Positions 1 through 7,233 of a DNA stretch of 14,925 nt are shown piece after piece. The notes under the pieces were generated by a model that worked only from the letters and a program-made list of their open reading frames with translations, was not told the origin of the DNA and did no database searches. The position numbers and the translations under genes were made by a program. Position 1 is the first letter of the stretch, and each line of letters begins with the position of its first letter. The stretch lies in NCBI GenBank assembly GCA_003506635.1, contig DNZB01000241.1, positions 2,111-17,035 on the forward strand, written 5' to 3'. This stretch comes from Parvularcula sp. GTDB taxonomy: Bacteria; Pseudomonadota; Alphaproteobacteria; Caulobacterales; Parvularculaceae.

Positions 1-1
1 C

Positions 2-487
2 GATTTTGAATCGCACGCGGCGATGATGAGCGACGCCCGCGTCGCGCGCTATCTGGCGCTCGGCGGAAAAGTTCCCTCGCGCGAAACGATGTGGCGAACC
101 TTCGCGACGATGCTCGGCCACTGGGCGATCCGCGGCTATGGCTTTTTCGCAGTCGTCGAAAAGGCGAGCGGAAAATGGGTCGGCCGCGTCGGCCCCTGGA
201 TGCCGGAGGGCTGGCCGGGACTTGAGTGCGGCTGGGGCGTCGATGCGACGCATTGGGGCAAGGGCTATGCGCCCGAAGCCGCGATCGCAGCGATCAAATG
301 GATTTTCCAGACCAACCCGGCGTTGACGCGCATCATCTCGCTGATCGATCCGGCCAATGAAAACAGCCAGGCGGTCGCGCGGAAGATCGGCGAAACGCGC
401 TCGGGAGAAAAATTTCAGCACGAGGTCGCCGGCGCGCTCGACATCTGGGCCGCCCCCCGCGATGAATGGCTGAAGCGATTTGGCTGA
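2..487 (+). CDS. GNAT-family N-acetyltransferase (5' end cut by window)
   Basis: The reading frame is open from the window edge, so the N-terminus lies outside; the first internal ATG codons at 23 and 26 are unlikely to be the true start. About 160 residues are visible. The pattern is that of RimJ/RimL-like GNAT enzymes, which move an acetyl group from acetyl-CoA to an amine: a β-strand GWGVDATHWGKGYAPEA carries the Q/R-x-x-G-x-G/A-type acetyl-CoA pyrophosphate loop (here HWGKGYA), followed by helix IAAIKWIF and the late segment LIDPANENSQAVARKIG, typical of the last α-helix before the C-terminal strand. The upstream segment GFFAVVEKASGKWVGRVG fits the β2-β3 hairpin. The substrate (protein N-terminus, small amine or antibiotic) cannot be read from the sequence. 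The stop lies 10 bp before the start chosen for the SET-domain gene, so the two are probably co-transcribed. Confidence 0.85.
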   Translation, partial: DFESHAAMMSDARVARYLALGGKVPSRETMWRTFATMLGHWAIRGYGFFAVVEKASGKWVGRVGPWMPEGWPGLECGWGVDATHWGKGYAPEAAIAAIKWIFQTNPALTRIISLIDPANENSQAVARKIGETRSGEKFQHEVAGALDIWAAPRDEWLKRFG

Positions 488-497
488 GGGACCGCGC

Positions 498-902
498 GTG
501 CTGACCGTCACGACCTATATCGCGCCGAGCTCCATCGAAGGCGTCGGCGTATTCGCCGCAGAAGCGATCGCCAAGGGGCAAGTGATTTCCCGGTTCGATC
601 CCGGTTTCGACCGGCTGATCGCGCGCGATGCGTATGAGAATGCGCCGCCGCATCTCAAGGCGCTGCTCGACCGTTACGCCTTTCCGCACCCGGATAATCT
701 CGACCTCATCGTCTACGAGGTCGACAATTCGCGGTTCATGAACCACTCGTCGTCGCCCAACACCGATTTCTCGGACTTCGCAGCCGGCGTCGCGCTGCGT
801 GATATTGCGGCGGGCGACGAGCTGACCTGCGACTACAATTCCTTTTTCGCCCAATACGAACTCCTGCCGCCCGAATTGGAGCTTGCCGCCAGGATCGGCT
901 GA
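498..902 (+). CDS. Small stand-alone SET-domain protein (putative lysine methyltransferase)
   Basis: This protein of about 134 residues consists almost wholly of a SET domain, the fold that moves a methyl group from S-adenosylmethionine to protein lysines. Visible motifs, numbered from the chosen start, are GVGVFA at 15-20 (the early SAM-contacting G-x-G loop), the SAM/lysine-site motif NHSSSPN at 82-88, and GDELTCDY at 106-113 with the conserved catalytic-site Tyr. No pre-SET or post-SET zinc clusters are present, as is usual for bacterial mini-SET proteins. Start choice: the frame can be opened at a TTG at 480, overlapping the GNAT stop, but a GTG at 498 has GAGGGA at 486-491 six bases upstream and leaves a protein starting just before the SET fold, so I use 498. 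The substrate is unknown. Histones are not expected in this host, so a ribosomal or other abundant protein is possible. Function as methyltransferase is inferred from the motifs only. Confidence 0.83.
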   Translation: MLTVTTYIAPSSIEGVGVFAAEAIAKGQVISRFDPGFDRLIARDAYENAPPHLKALLDRYAFPHPDNLDLIVYEVDNSRFMNHSSSPNTDFSDFAAGVALRDIAAGDELTCDYNSFFAQYELLPPELELAARIG

Positions 903-929
903 CGCTCTATCGCAAAGGAACCTTGATCT

Positions 930-2321
930 ATGCGACGCCTATCGCTTCTCGCCCTTTTGTGCATCGCTTCAAACCCGGCGAGCGCTGAGCTTACCCCTAA
1001 GCAGCGCGCCGATGTCACAGCGCTCATCGAGCGGGCGATGGAGGATGAGCGCGCCTATGACATCCTCGCCAGCCTGACGACGGAGGTCGGACCCCGCCTC
1101 GGCGGCACGCAGGCGGAGGCGCGGGCGCGGGTCTGGGGCGAAGCCAAGCTGAAGGCGCTCGGCTTCAAAAACGTCCGAACCGAGACGTTCGATATGCCGG
1201 TCTGGTCGCGGATATCCGAAAGCGCGGCGATCATTTCGCCCTTCCCGCAACCGCTGCAGGTGACGGCTTTGGGGAATTCAGTTTCGACCGCGGAAGGCGG
1301 CGTTGAAGCCGATGTCGTCCGCTTTCCTTCGCTGATCGCGCTCAAGAAGGCGCCGATGACGGGACTTGAAGGCAAGATCGTCTTCGTTGATGAAAAAATG
1401 ACGCGCACGCAGGACGGCTCCGGTTACGGCGTCGCGGTCGCCAAGCGTTCCGGCGCCGCCAATGAAGCTTCAAAACGCGGGGCGGCGGCTGCGCTCATTC
1501 GCTCGGTCGGCACCGACAGTCACCGCTTCCCGCACACCGGCAACATGAACTACGCGGAAGGGGTGAAGCCGATCCCCACGGCGGCGCTCTCGAACCCCGA
1601 CGCCGACATTCTGGCGGAAGCCATCGCGCGCGCGAAGGACCCGGTGCGCCTGCGGCTCGACATCAAAACGCAGCGCATCGAGCAGGCGCAGTCCGGCAAC
1701 GTGATTGGCGAGATTCCGGGACGTTCGGATGAGCTGATCGTCATCGGCGGCCATCTCGACAGCTGGGATCTCGGCACAGGCGCGGTCGACGACGGCGCCG
1801 GCATTGCGATCACGGTCGCCGCCGCAAAGCTTGTTGACGAAATGAAGGGAACGCCCGGCCGTACGATCCGCGTCGTCATGTGGGGCGCGGAGGAAGTCGG
1901 CATTCATGGCGGGCGCGCCTATGCCGACAAACACAAAGGGGACATCGCCCGCCATGTCCTGGCCGCTGAGTCCGATTTCGGCGCGGGACGCGTCTGGCAG
2001 CTCCGAACGCGGTTTGGCGCTGGGCGCGAGGCCTATGCCGAGGACTTCGCTGAGGCGCTGCGGCCTCTAGGGGTCGGGCCTGGCGCCGCCGAAGCCTCCG
2101 GCGGCGCCGACGCGGGCGCCTTGCGGGCGGCCGGGGTGCCTGTCATCGACCTCGCCCAGGACGGCAGCGACTATTTCGACCTTCACCACACGGCGAACGA
2201 CACATTCGACAAGATCGATCCGGCCGCGTTGAAGCAGAACGTCGCGGCGTGGGCGGTGATGCTCTATCTTGCTGGCGAGTTCGAAGGCGGGTTCCGCTCC
2301 GCCGGGAGCGCGGCGCCGTGA
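930..2321 (+). CDS. Secreted M28-family zinc peptidase (carboxypeptidase Q-like)
   Basis: The 463-residue protein has a classical signal peptide (MRRLSLLALLCIASNPASA, cleavage near residue 19), so it acts in the periplasm or outside the cell. Residues about 115-245 look like an inserted protease-associated (PA) domain, and 255-450 hold the M28 co-catalytic di-zinc core. Predicted ligands are H275 in GGHLDSWD, bridging D287 in AVDDGAG, E322 with catalytic E321 in WGAEEVG, D349 in AESDFGAG, and H420 in LHHTANDT. All five positions are intact, so it should be active as an amino- or dipeptidase, resembling the plasma glutamate carboxypeptidase (PGCP/CPQ) branch. AAGGAA at 914-919 gives a good ribosome binding site before the ATG. 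It follows the SET gene by 27 bp and precedes a PhoD-like lipoprotein by 62 bp; together the two look like exported nutrient-scavenging hydrolases. Confidence 0.93.
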   Translation: MRRLSLLALLCIASNPASAELTPKQRADVTALIERAMEDERAYDILASLTTEVGPRLGGTQAEARARVWGEAKLKALGFKNVRTETFDMPVWSRISESAAIISPFPQPLQVTALGNSVSTAEGGVEADVVRFPSLIALKKAPMTGLEGKIVFVDEKMTRTQDGSGYGVAVAKRSGAANEASKRGAAAALIRSVGTDSHRFPHTGNMNYAEGVKPIPTAALSNPDADILAEAIARAKDPVRLRLDIKTQRIEQAQSGNVIGEIPGRSDELIVIGGHLDSWDLGTGAVDDGAGIAITVAAAKLVDEMKGTPGRTIRVVMWGAEEVGIHGGRAYADKHKGDIARHVLAAESDFGAGRVWQLRTRFGAGREAYAEDFAEALRPLGVGPGAAEASGGADAGALRAAGVPVIDLAQDGSDYFDLHHTANDTFDKIDPAALKQNVAAWAVMLYLAGEFEGGFRSAGSAAP

Positions 2322-2383
2322 ATGCGGTTGTCGCAGGCCCGAAACGCGGCGCCGGTAACGTCGATCTGAAATCGGAGGGAAAG

Positions 2384-3526
2384 ATGAGCCGAATGAAAAT
2401 CGCCAGCGTAATCGCCGCCTGCGCGCTCGCTTCTTGCGCGACACCGGACAAGGCTGGGGCGCCGTCGGCCGTTTCGCCGGACGCGCCCTCCGGCGCCATC
2501 CGCGCGCGGCCGATGATCTCGGCGCCGCTCGACGTCTCGAAACCCTTGTCGCGAATTGTATTTGCGAGCTGCGCGGAAGAGAACGAAGACCAATCGCTGT
2601 GGGACAAGATCGCAGGCGAAAACGCCGATCTCCTCCTTTTTATCGGCGACAATGTCTATGGCGACGTGCGTTCGAACGACCCCGCGCTCCCCGAACTCAA
2701 GGCCGCCTATATGCGTCTCGCGGACAGCGCGCCTTTCGCGCGCGCCCGCGCCGCCTCGCCGATGCTGACGACCTGGGACGACCATGATTTCGGCATGAAC
2801 GACGGGGGCGCAGACCATCGGTATAAGGAGCAGTCGGAAGCGCTGTTCGAATATGTGTGGAACGTTTCGGACGAGCGGGCGCAGCGACCTGGCGTCTACG
2901 GCTCATGGACGATCGGCGAAGCGGGAAAGCGCGTGCAGGTCATCATGCTCGACACCCGCTTTTTCCGCTCGCCGCTGAAGCCGACGGATGAGATGGGCGC
3001 GCGCGGCAAGGAGCGTTGGCTGCCCGACGCCGATCCGTCGAAGACGATGCTCGGTGACGCGCAGTGGGCGTGGCTGGAAGAGGAACTGAAGAAGCCGGCT
3101 GAGCTTCATTTGCTCGTTTCCTCCATCCAGGTCATGTCGGAAGGGCACGGCTGGGAAGCCTGGCGCGAATTTCCGCTGGAGCGTGAAAAACTCTACGACG
3201 TCATTGACCGCACAGGCGCGAAGAACGTGATAGTCCTCTCCGGCGATCGCCACTCCGCCGCGCTTTACGAGCGCAAGGACGTGATCGGTTATCCGCTTTT
3301 CGAGGCGACGTCCTCTTCGATCAACCTGCCCGCCGCGAAATGGCGCGCAGAAAGCGGCGACACTTACGTCGAGGAGGATCCAAACCGCCTTGGCGCGATG
3401 ATCTATGACGCCAATTACGGCGTTATCGACATCGACTGGGCGTCGAAGACCGCGGCTTTCGCCATTCGCGGGCCGAATGGCGCGAATTATCTTTCGGCGA
3501 CGCGCGCGCTAGCCGGGACCGAATGA
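2384..3526 (+). CDS. PhoD-like metallophosphatase lipoprotein
   Basis: A 380-residue member of the PhoD-like phosphatase/phosphodiesterase group, which hydrolyses phosphate mono- or diesters with a metal centre. Motifs in order: ASCAEENEDQ at 61-70 (with the Cys common in PhoD-like metal sites), GDNVYGD at 88-94, WDDHDFGMND at 131-140, and SGDRHSA at 286-292, which together supply the Asp/Asn/His metal ligands. The N-terminus carries a lipobox, LASC with Cys18, after a short hydrophobic stretch, so it is predicted to be a lipid-anchored envelope protein. The frame opens further upstream at 2249 inside the M28 gene, but ATG 2384 has GGAGGGA at 2374-2380 and yields the intact lipoprotein signal, so that start is preferred. 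Substrate is not readable; phosphate scavenging is the usual role. No PHO box was noticed upstream. It converges with the SRPBCC gene, the stops being 31 bp apart. Confidence 0.92.
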   Translation: MSRMKIASVIAACALASCATPDKAGAPSAVSPDAPSGAIRARPMISAPLDVSKPLSRIVFASCAEENEDQSLWDKIAGENADLLLFIGDNVYGDVRSNDPALPELKAAYMRLADSAPFARARAASPMLTTWDDHDFGMNDGGADHRYKEQSEALFEYVWNVSDERAQRPGVYGSWTIGEAGKRVQVIMLDTRFFRSPLKPTDEMGARGKERWLPDADPSKTMLGDAQWAWLEEELKKPAELHLLVSSIQVMSEGHGWEAWREFPLEREKLYDVIDRTGAKNVIVLSGDRHSAALYERKDVIGYPLFEATSSSINLPAAKWRAESGDTYVEEDPNRLGAMIYDANYGVIDIDWASKTAAFAIRGPNGANYLSATRALAGTE

Positions 3527-3557
3527 CGGGTGCGCCTTGCTTGATTGAGAGGTGGGA

Positions 3558-4097
3558 TCAAGACGCTTCCGCCGCCGCCTTCCACCGCGCGAGGCCCTTT
3601 TCGTAATCGGCCCCGACCATGCCATCCATGAAGAAGCCCATATAGGTCGCCATCGGCCGCATCAGAAATGGAACGCCCTCGCGCATTTTCGAATCGAGCG
3701 TCCAAACGACCTTCGTCGCTTCGCCGTCCGGCGTCAGCGCGAAGGTCGCATCGGCCTTGCCCATGTCGCCGAATTCAAGATGCGTAACGAGACGCGAAGG
3801 GGGTTCCGTCGCAGTGACGGTTTGAAAGCCGTCGCCGACATTCGGGTCTTTGCTGGTCCACGCCATGCGATGACCGACGCCGGAGCCCGTGATTTCATAG
3901 ACCGCGTCCGGATCAAGGTCCGCCCAGGGCGACCAGCGGTTCCACTGATTGAAGTCGGAAATGAGTGCGAAGATTTTTTCCGGCGGCGCGTTGATCATAG
4001 CTTCGCGCTCGACATGCGCCCTGTCCGGAAGGACGAAGCCGAGCCCGAAAGCGATCGCAAGGACGGCTAAGACCGAGCCGATGATTTTCTTAAGCAT
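3558..4097 (-). CDS. Membrane-anchored SRPBCC-family protein
   Basis: A 179-residue protein with one N-terminal hydrophobic segment (about residues 5-24, ending at FVLPDRAHVERE) followed by a START/Bet v1-like SRPBCC domain. Diagnostic features are the opening strand with INAPPEKIFALISDFNQWNRWSPW, typical of the polyketide-cyclase/dehydrase-like subgroup, and the alternating β-strands up to VVWTLDSKM, ending in the long C-terminal helix MGADYEKGLARWKAAAE-like segment. Such domains form a hydrophobic cavity for a lipid-like ligand, but neither ligand nor catalytic role can be assigned here. The hydrophobic N-terminus could be an uncleaved anchor or a signal peptide; no clear Ala-x-Ala site is seen, so I favour an anchor. 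AGGGAGA precedes the ATG. A possible -10 (TATGAT, complement of 4124-4129) lies between the rplS terminator and this gene, which suggests its own promoter, though no good -35 is visible. Confidence 0.85.
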   Translation of the reverse strand: MLKKIIGSVLAVLAIAFGLGFVLPDRAHVEREAMINAPPEKIFALISDFNQWNRWSPWADLDPDAVYEITGSGVGHRMAWTSKDPNVGDGFQTVTATEPPSRLVTHLEFGDMGKADATFALTPDGEATKVVWTLDSKMREGVPFLMRPMATYMGFFMDGMVGADYEKGLARWKAAAEAS

Positions 4098-4147
4098 GGC
4101 GCGTTTCTCCCTCTTCGCGCCCGATCATACGCCGTTTGGAGCGCAAC

Positions 4148-4177
4148 AAAAAACCCGCCTTCGACCGGCGGGTTTTT
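4148..4177 (-). terminator. Intrinsic terminator after rplS
   Basis: A hairpin of six G:C pairs (CCCGCC at 4154-4159 with GGCGGG at 4167-4172), extended by A:T pairs (4149-4153 with 4173-4177), closes over a 7-base loop. Read on the minus strand it is followed by a run of six T, giving a textbook Rho-independent terminator about 24 bases after the rplS stop. It ends the translation operon. The T-run on the plus side makes it potentially bidirectional, but no plus-strand gene ends here. Confidence 0.92.
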
Positions 4178-4200
4178 CGATTGTCGGCCAGGGGTCGAAA

Positions 4201-4581
4201 CTACTCCTGCGCGCTGTCCTTGGCGCCGGCGTCCGCTTTCTCGCTAATGCGCGCCGACTTGCCGCGGCGATCACGGAGATAATAGAGCTTGGCCCGGCGC
4301 ACTTTGCCGCGGCGCACCACTTCGATCGAATGAACGATCGGCGCGTGGACCGGAAACACGCGCTCGACGCCTTCGCCGAAGGATATTTTGCGCACCGTGA
4401 AATTCTCGTTGAGGCCCGACCCGGCGCGGCCGATGCAGACGCCTTCATAGGCCTGCACGCGCTCGCGGTCGCCTTCCTTGACGCGCACGTTGACTTTCAA
4501 GGTGTCGCCAGGCGCGAAATCCGGCACCTTCCTGTCAAGGCGCGCGATTTCTTCCTTTTCCAGCTGTTCGATGATGTTCAT
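4201..4581 (-). CDS. rplS: 50S ribosomal protein L19
   Basis: A 126-residue protein with the full L19 signature: the opening helix [13 protein letters not shown], the [24 protein letters not shown] segment of the SH3-like barrel, [12 protein letters not shown], and the basic end of the fold [21 protein letters not shown]19 sits at the 30S-50S interface of the ribosome. The final ~15 residues (acidic/Ala-rich, [12 protein letters not shown]) are a short tail beyond the bacterial core, common in alphaproteobacteria. Its ATG is 4 bp after the trmD stop and its ribosome binding site (GAGGA) lies inside the end of trmD, so translation is probably coupled. It is the last gene of the operon, followed by a strong terminator. 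Confidence 0.98.
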   Translation of the reverse strand: MNIIEQLEKEEIARLDRKVPDFAPGDTLKVNVRVKEGDRERVQAYEGVCIGRAGSGLNENFTVRKISFGEGVERVFPVHAPIVHSIEVVRRGKVRRAKLYYLRDRRGKSARISEKADAGAKDSAQE

Positions 4582-4585
4582 GGCT

Positions 4586-5311
4586 TTAGTCCTCTTCGTT
4601 CTTTTCCCGCCGGATAGGACCGGAGGGAAAGAGGTCCGGTCGTCGCGCGCGTGTTGTCGCTTCAGCCTGTTCCCGGCGCCAGCTGGCGATTTTCTTGTGA
4701 TCGCCTGACAGGAGCACGGGCGGAATCTCCCGCCCTTCGAACACCCGCGGCCGCGTGTACTGGGGATATTCCAGCAACGGCCCGGGCGCCCGCCCGCCGG
4801 GAGAAAAGCTTTCCTCTCCCAGCGAAAGGGCCGAGCCCAATACCCCCGGGATCAGGCGCACGCAAGCCTCAATGATCGCCATCGCCGCGATTTCGCCCCC
4901 GGCGAGCACAAAGTCTCCGATGGAGACCTCTTCTGCCCCGCGCGCCTCGATCAGGCGCTGGTCGATGCCTTCGAAGCGTCCGCAAATCGCGATGAGCCCC
5001 GGTCCGTCGGCAAGGGCGCGGGCCCGCTTCTGAGTGAAGGGAGCGCCGCGCGGTGAAAGGCAGAGCAGCGGCCGGTCGTTTCGAGGTACGCCATCGACAG
5101 CAGCTGCCAGGATATCGGCCCGCATGACGAGCCCCGCGCCGCCGCCCGCGGGGGTGTCATCAACCGAGCCGTAGGGGTTATCCGAAAACTCGCGAATGTT
5201 GACTGCATCGAGGCCCCACCGCCCCTCGGCCCGCGCTCGTCCGAGGACCGAGGCGTTGAGCGGACCTGGAAAAATCTCAGGAAAGAGCGTCAGGACAGTC
5301 GCGCGCCACAT
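4586..5311 (-). CDS. trmD: tRNA (guanine(37)-N1)-methyltransferase
   Basis: TrmD methylates N1 of G37, next to the anticodon, using S-adenosylmethionine, and thereby prevents +1 frameshifting. The 241-residue protein shows the SPOUT trefoil-knot motifs: [10 protein letters not shown] at 85-94, [10 protein letters not shown] at 110-119, [11 protein letters not shown] at 130-140, then EYPQYTRP at 181-188 and [13 protein letters not shown] in the C-terminal domain. R152 matches E. coli R154. Two things differ from E. coli: the position of catalytic D169 (EDSF) reads EESF with Glu167, and the following linker is about six residues longer, rich in Gly and Pro ([12 protein letters not shown]). ATG 5311 is preferred because TrmD proteins normally begin MW(x)4LFPE; a TTG at 5329 would add six residues. 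The gap to the upstream protease gene is a perfect stem-loop. Downstream rplS follows after 4 bp. Confidence 0.97.
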   Translation of the reverse strand: MWRATVLTLFPEIFPGPLNASVLGRARAEGRWGLDAVNIREFSDNPYGSVDDTPAGGGAGLVMRADILAAAVDGVPRNDRPLLCLSPRGAPFTQKRARALADGPGLIAICGRFEGIDQRLIEARGAEEVSIGDFVLAGGEIAAMAIIEACVRLIPGVLGSALSLGEESFSPGGRAPGPLLEYPQYTRPRVFEGREIPPVLLSGDHKKIASWRREQAEATTRARRPDLFPSGPIRREKNEED

Positions 5312-5312
5312 C

Positions 5313-5337
5313 GGCAGGCCCCGTTTCAAGGCCTGCC
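5313..5337 (-). promoter_or_regulatory. Stem-loop filling the protease-trmD gap
   Basis: GGCAGGCC (5313-5320) and GGCCTGCC (5330-5337) form a perfect 8-bp inverted repeat around a 9-base loop. It starts immediately after the protease stop codon and ends one base before the trmD ATG, so in the mRNA the G-rich stretch that would serve as ribosome binding site lies within or beside the stem. No U-run follows, so it is not a standard terminator. A role in setting trmD translation or in coupling it to the protease gene, or as an RNA processing site, is inference. An in-frame TTG lies at the top of the loop. Confidence 0.55.
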
Positions 5338-7137
5338 TTACCGGCTCGCCTCATCGGCGGCTGGTATAGACACGACCGGAACGAAGCGATCAACGGCCGA
5401 CGCTTCGGTATGGGCGCCGGCGGCTGATGCAAACGAGGCCTTAAGCATCCGGACGCACCCCTCCGCCCCGACAGCGCATGAGGCGCGTTGCAGCAAGGCT
5501 TCGACCGCGGCGGCGGTCTTGGCGGGCCCCGGCGGGGATTCTGGTTTCCAGCTGATGACGCCGGCGAAGAAGTCGGACGAGGTCGCGCAATTCGGGCGGT
5601 GGAAGAGCGCCTGGACGCGCCTTCTCGTCCCGGCGGCGCCCGTCGCTTCAATCTTGACGCTGGGGCTTCCGGACGGGCGGCCGAGGATCAGCTCCGCCTT
5701 GCCGAGTTCGCGGTAGTGAATCGCAATCGGGCAGAAGCCGTAGACGGTGTTTACGGCGTAGTCGAAGGCGTAGAGTATATGTTGTTCGTCCGCAGGCAGA
5801 TCAAAAATCATTTCGCGATATTCGCCGGCCTGCGGCAAGCGGAACAGCGGCGTCGCTTGCGCGACAAGCCGGTTGGCGCCTCCGGATGACGCCGCCCTGA
5901 CAGGCTGTGCAATGGCCGGCGCGGCGAGATCTGCAGCGTAAACAGTGTAGGATTCGCGCGCAGCGTCGAATTTCAGATCGACGATTTGCGCACGGAAGGG
6001 CGGCGGCGTCTCATAATCAACGCCGCCGACCTTCAAGTCCGCGAGCCTGGAGTCCTTTTCAAGGCGCGAAAGGTAATAGTGCATGTAGGGAACGATCTCA
6101 CGCGCCTTCTTCCAGCGCGCCAGGCGCCGGCGCCAATCTGGCGCGTAGACCTCGTCGATCTGGATTTCCTCGCGAAGCGCGGCGAGGAGATCGTAAAGAA
6201 CCTCCGCGCGCTGGCCCATCTTGTCCCCGTTCGAATAGGACGAGGAGATGCCGTGGGTGTTGATCCCGACGACTTCGCCCTTGGCGTTGATGATCGGTCC
6301 GCCGCTTGATCCGGGCGCCGTCGCCATGCGGTGAACAATGAGATTGCGTCCTTTGACGTCGGCGCCCTGATCGACGAGATCGATCGGCGAGACCATCGCC
6401 GCGATGACGCCGCGTTCGATGCGCGAGGCGGCGCTCTTGTCGGCGACGCCGGCGGTGAGCATGTCGGTGGGGAACCCGATCACTGCGATCGCGTCACCAG
6501 CCTTCAGGTCGTAAAGCTCCTCCTCCGCCGCTATCGGAAGATTTGGACCTAATATGTTCTCGCCGGTGTCGGCGTCGATCGGATCGACGATGAGGAGCGC
6601 GGCGTCATTGGCGTAGTCAGCAAGCGCGATGGCGCGTGGGTTGATGATCGGGCTTTCGGAATCGACCGGCTGGTAGCGCTCGGCGACGCGGGTGAACGCG
6701 CCGTAGCCCGCATGTTTCTTTGCGATGCGGACGCGGAGCTGCTTTCCGGTGTGCTGGTTGACGGCGCGGATCGTGTGATCTTCGTTCTCGAGCGGCAGAG
6801 CTTCAGCGACGTGGGCGGCGGTCGCAAGGACGCCGCGGTCGCGGTCGATGACGAAAGCGGTGCCGATGTAAGTGCGATCCGTCACAATCATGTAAACGGA
6901 CTTGTCCGCTGCGCTTAGTGTTTCGGGCGCGATGACGGCGCTCAGCGCGGCGTCGGCGTTCTTGCGGGTCTCATCGAGTTCGGCCGCAAGTTCCTTTTGG
7001 GCGCCGCTTTCGGCGAGTCGCGCCGCCTCGCTCAAGGCGAGTGCGCCGGCCAGCAGAAAAATCGCCGCGCCGAACAGCAGCTTTTCATGCCTGCCCGGGC
7101 CGGCGGCTCCGGATTTCGATTCTGAAGTTCCCGACAT
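5338..7137 (-). CDS. Membrane-anchored trypsin-like (S1-fold) serine protease with unassigned C-terminal domain
   Basis: A 599-residue protein. Residues 20-37 form one transmembrane segment after a short polar N-terminus; 40-66 is Ala/Glu/Lys-rich and probably helical or coiled-coil; 77-325 is a chymotrypsin-fold protease domain. The triad is visible: H109 in [12 protein letters not shown]178 in DYANDAALL, and S278 in APGSSGGPI (G-x-S-G-G oxyanion motif). Thus it is probably active in the periplasm, tethered to the inner membrane. No PDZ domain of the HtrA/DegP type follows. Instead residues about 330-599 form a region I do not recognise, beginning with a basic helical stretch ([26 protein letters not shown] is split in two helices) and holding four to five cysteines (469, 517, 554, 561). 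GGAGGGG precedes the ATG. It lies between rimM and trmD, an unusual site for a protease; a 96-bp leader with a possible promoter separates it from rimM. Substrate unknown. Confidence 0.85.
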   Translation of the reverse strand: MSGTSESKSGAAGPGRHEKLLFGAAIFLLAGALALSEAARLAESGAQKELAAELDETRKNADAALSAVIAPETLSAADKSVYMIVTDRTYIGTAFVIDRDRGVLATAAHVAEALPLENEDHTIRAVNQHTGKQLRVRIAKKHAGYGAFTRVAERYQPVDSESPIINPRAIALADYANDAALLIVDPIDADTGENILGPNLPIAAEEELYDLKAGDAIAVIGFPTDMLTAGVADKSAASRIERGVIAAMVSPIDLVDQGADVKGRNLIVHRMATAPGSSGGPIINAKGEVVGINTHGISSSYSNGDKMGQRAEVLYDLLAALREEIQIDEVYAPDWRRRLARWKKAREIVPYMHYYLSRLEKDSRLADLKVGGVDYETPPPFRAQIVDLKFDAARESYTVYAADLAAPAIAQPVRAASSGGANRLVAQATPLFRLPQAGEYREMIFDLPADEQHILYAFDYAVNTVYGFCPIAIHYRELGKAELILGRPSGSPSVKIEATGAAGTRRRVQALFHRPNCATSSDFFAGVISWKPESPPGPAKTAAAVEALLQRASCAVGAEGCVRMLKASFASAAGAHTEASAVDRFVPVVSIPAADEASR

Positions 7138-7160
7138 GCCCCAGCCCCTCCGCCTGAGAG

Positions 7161-7170
7161 AGCCTAGGCT
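7161..7170. repeat. 10-bp perfect palindrome upstream of the protease gene
   Basis: AGCCTAGGCT lies 24 bases upstream of the protease start codon in the rimM-protease gap. On the minus strand TTGCAC about 18 bases before TAGGCT could be a weak -35/-10 pair, which would place the palindrome on the -10 element. This could mean an internal promoter with an operator; it may also be chance. Confidence 0.3.
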
Positions 7171-7203
7171 AGCGCCTTTGCGGCGTGCAAGCGGAAGGAC
7201 AAC

Positions 7204-7226
7204 CGGCGGGCGGCGGCGGCGGCGGT
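7204..7226. repeat. Short CGG-rich trinucleotide run
   Basis: Between the rimM stop and the protease leader is a CGG repeat with one interruption (CGGCGGG followed by five CGG units). It is non-coding, and flanking AACCG/CGGTT bases could close a weak stem around it on the minus-strand transcript. Low-complexity runs of this kind can slip in replication; no function can be read. Confidence 0.5.
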
Positions 7227-7233
7227 TTTCGGA

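Noticed and set aside
2249..2383. N-terminal extension of the PhoD-like protein overlapping the M28 gene.
   Set aside because: It would bury the lipoprotein signal and lacks a ribosome binding site; ATG 2384 with GGAGGGA is far better.
3540..3562. Inverted repeat CTTGAT-N11-ATCAAG between the convergent phosphatase and SRPBCC genes, considered as a shared terminator.
   Set aside because: Only six pairs, half of them A:T, a long loop and no T-run on either strand; too weak to call.
3552..4070. Plus-strand open frame opposite the SRPBCC gene.
   Set aside because: The minus strand carries a recognisable SRPBCC domain with anchor and ribosome binding site; the plus frame shows none.
7204..7226. 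CGG run considered as part of a rimM terminator.
   Set aside because: It is not self-complementary enough for a stable stem and no T-run follows on the minus strand.
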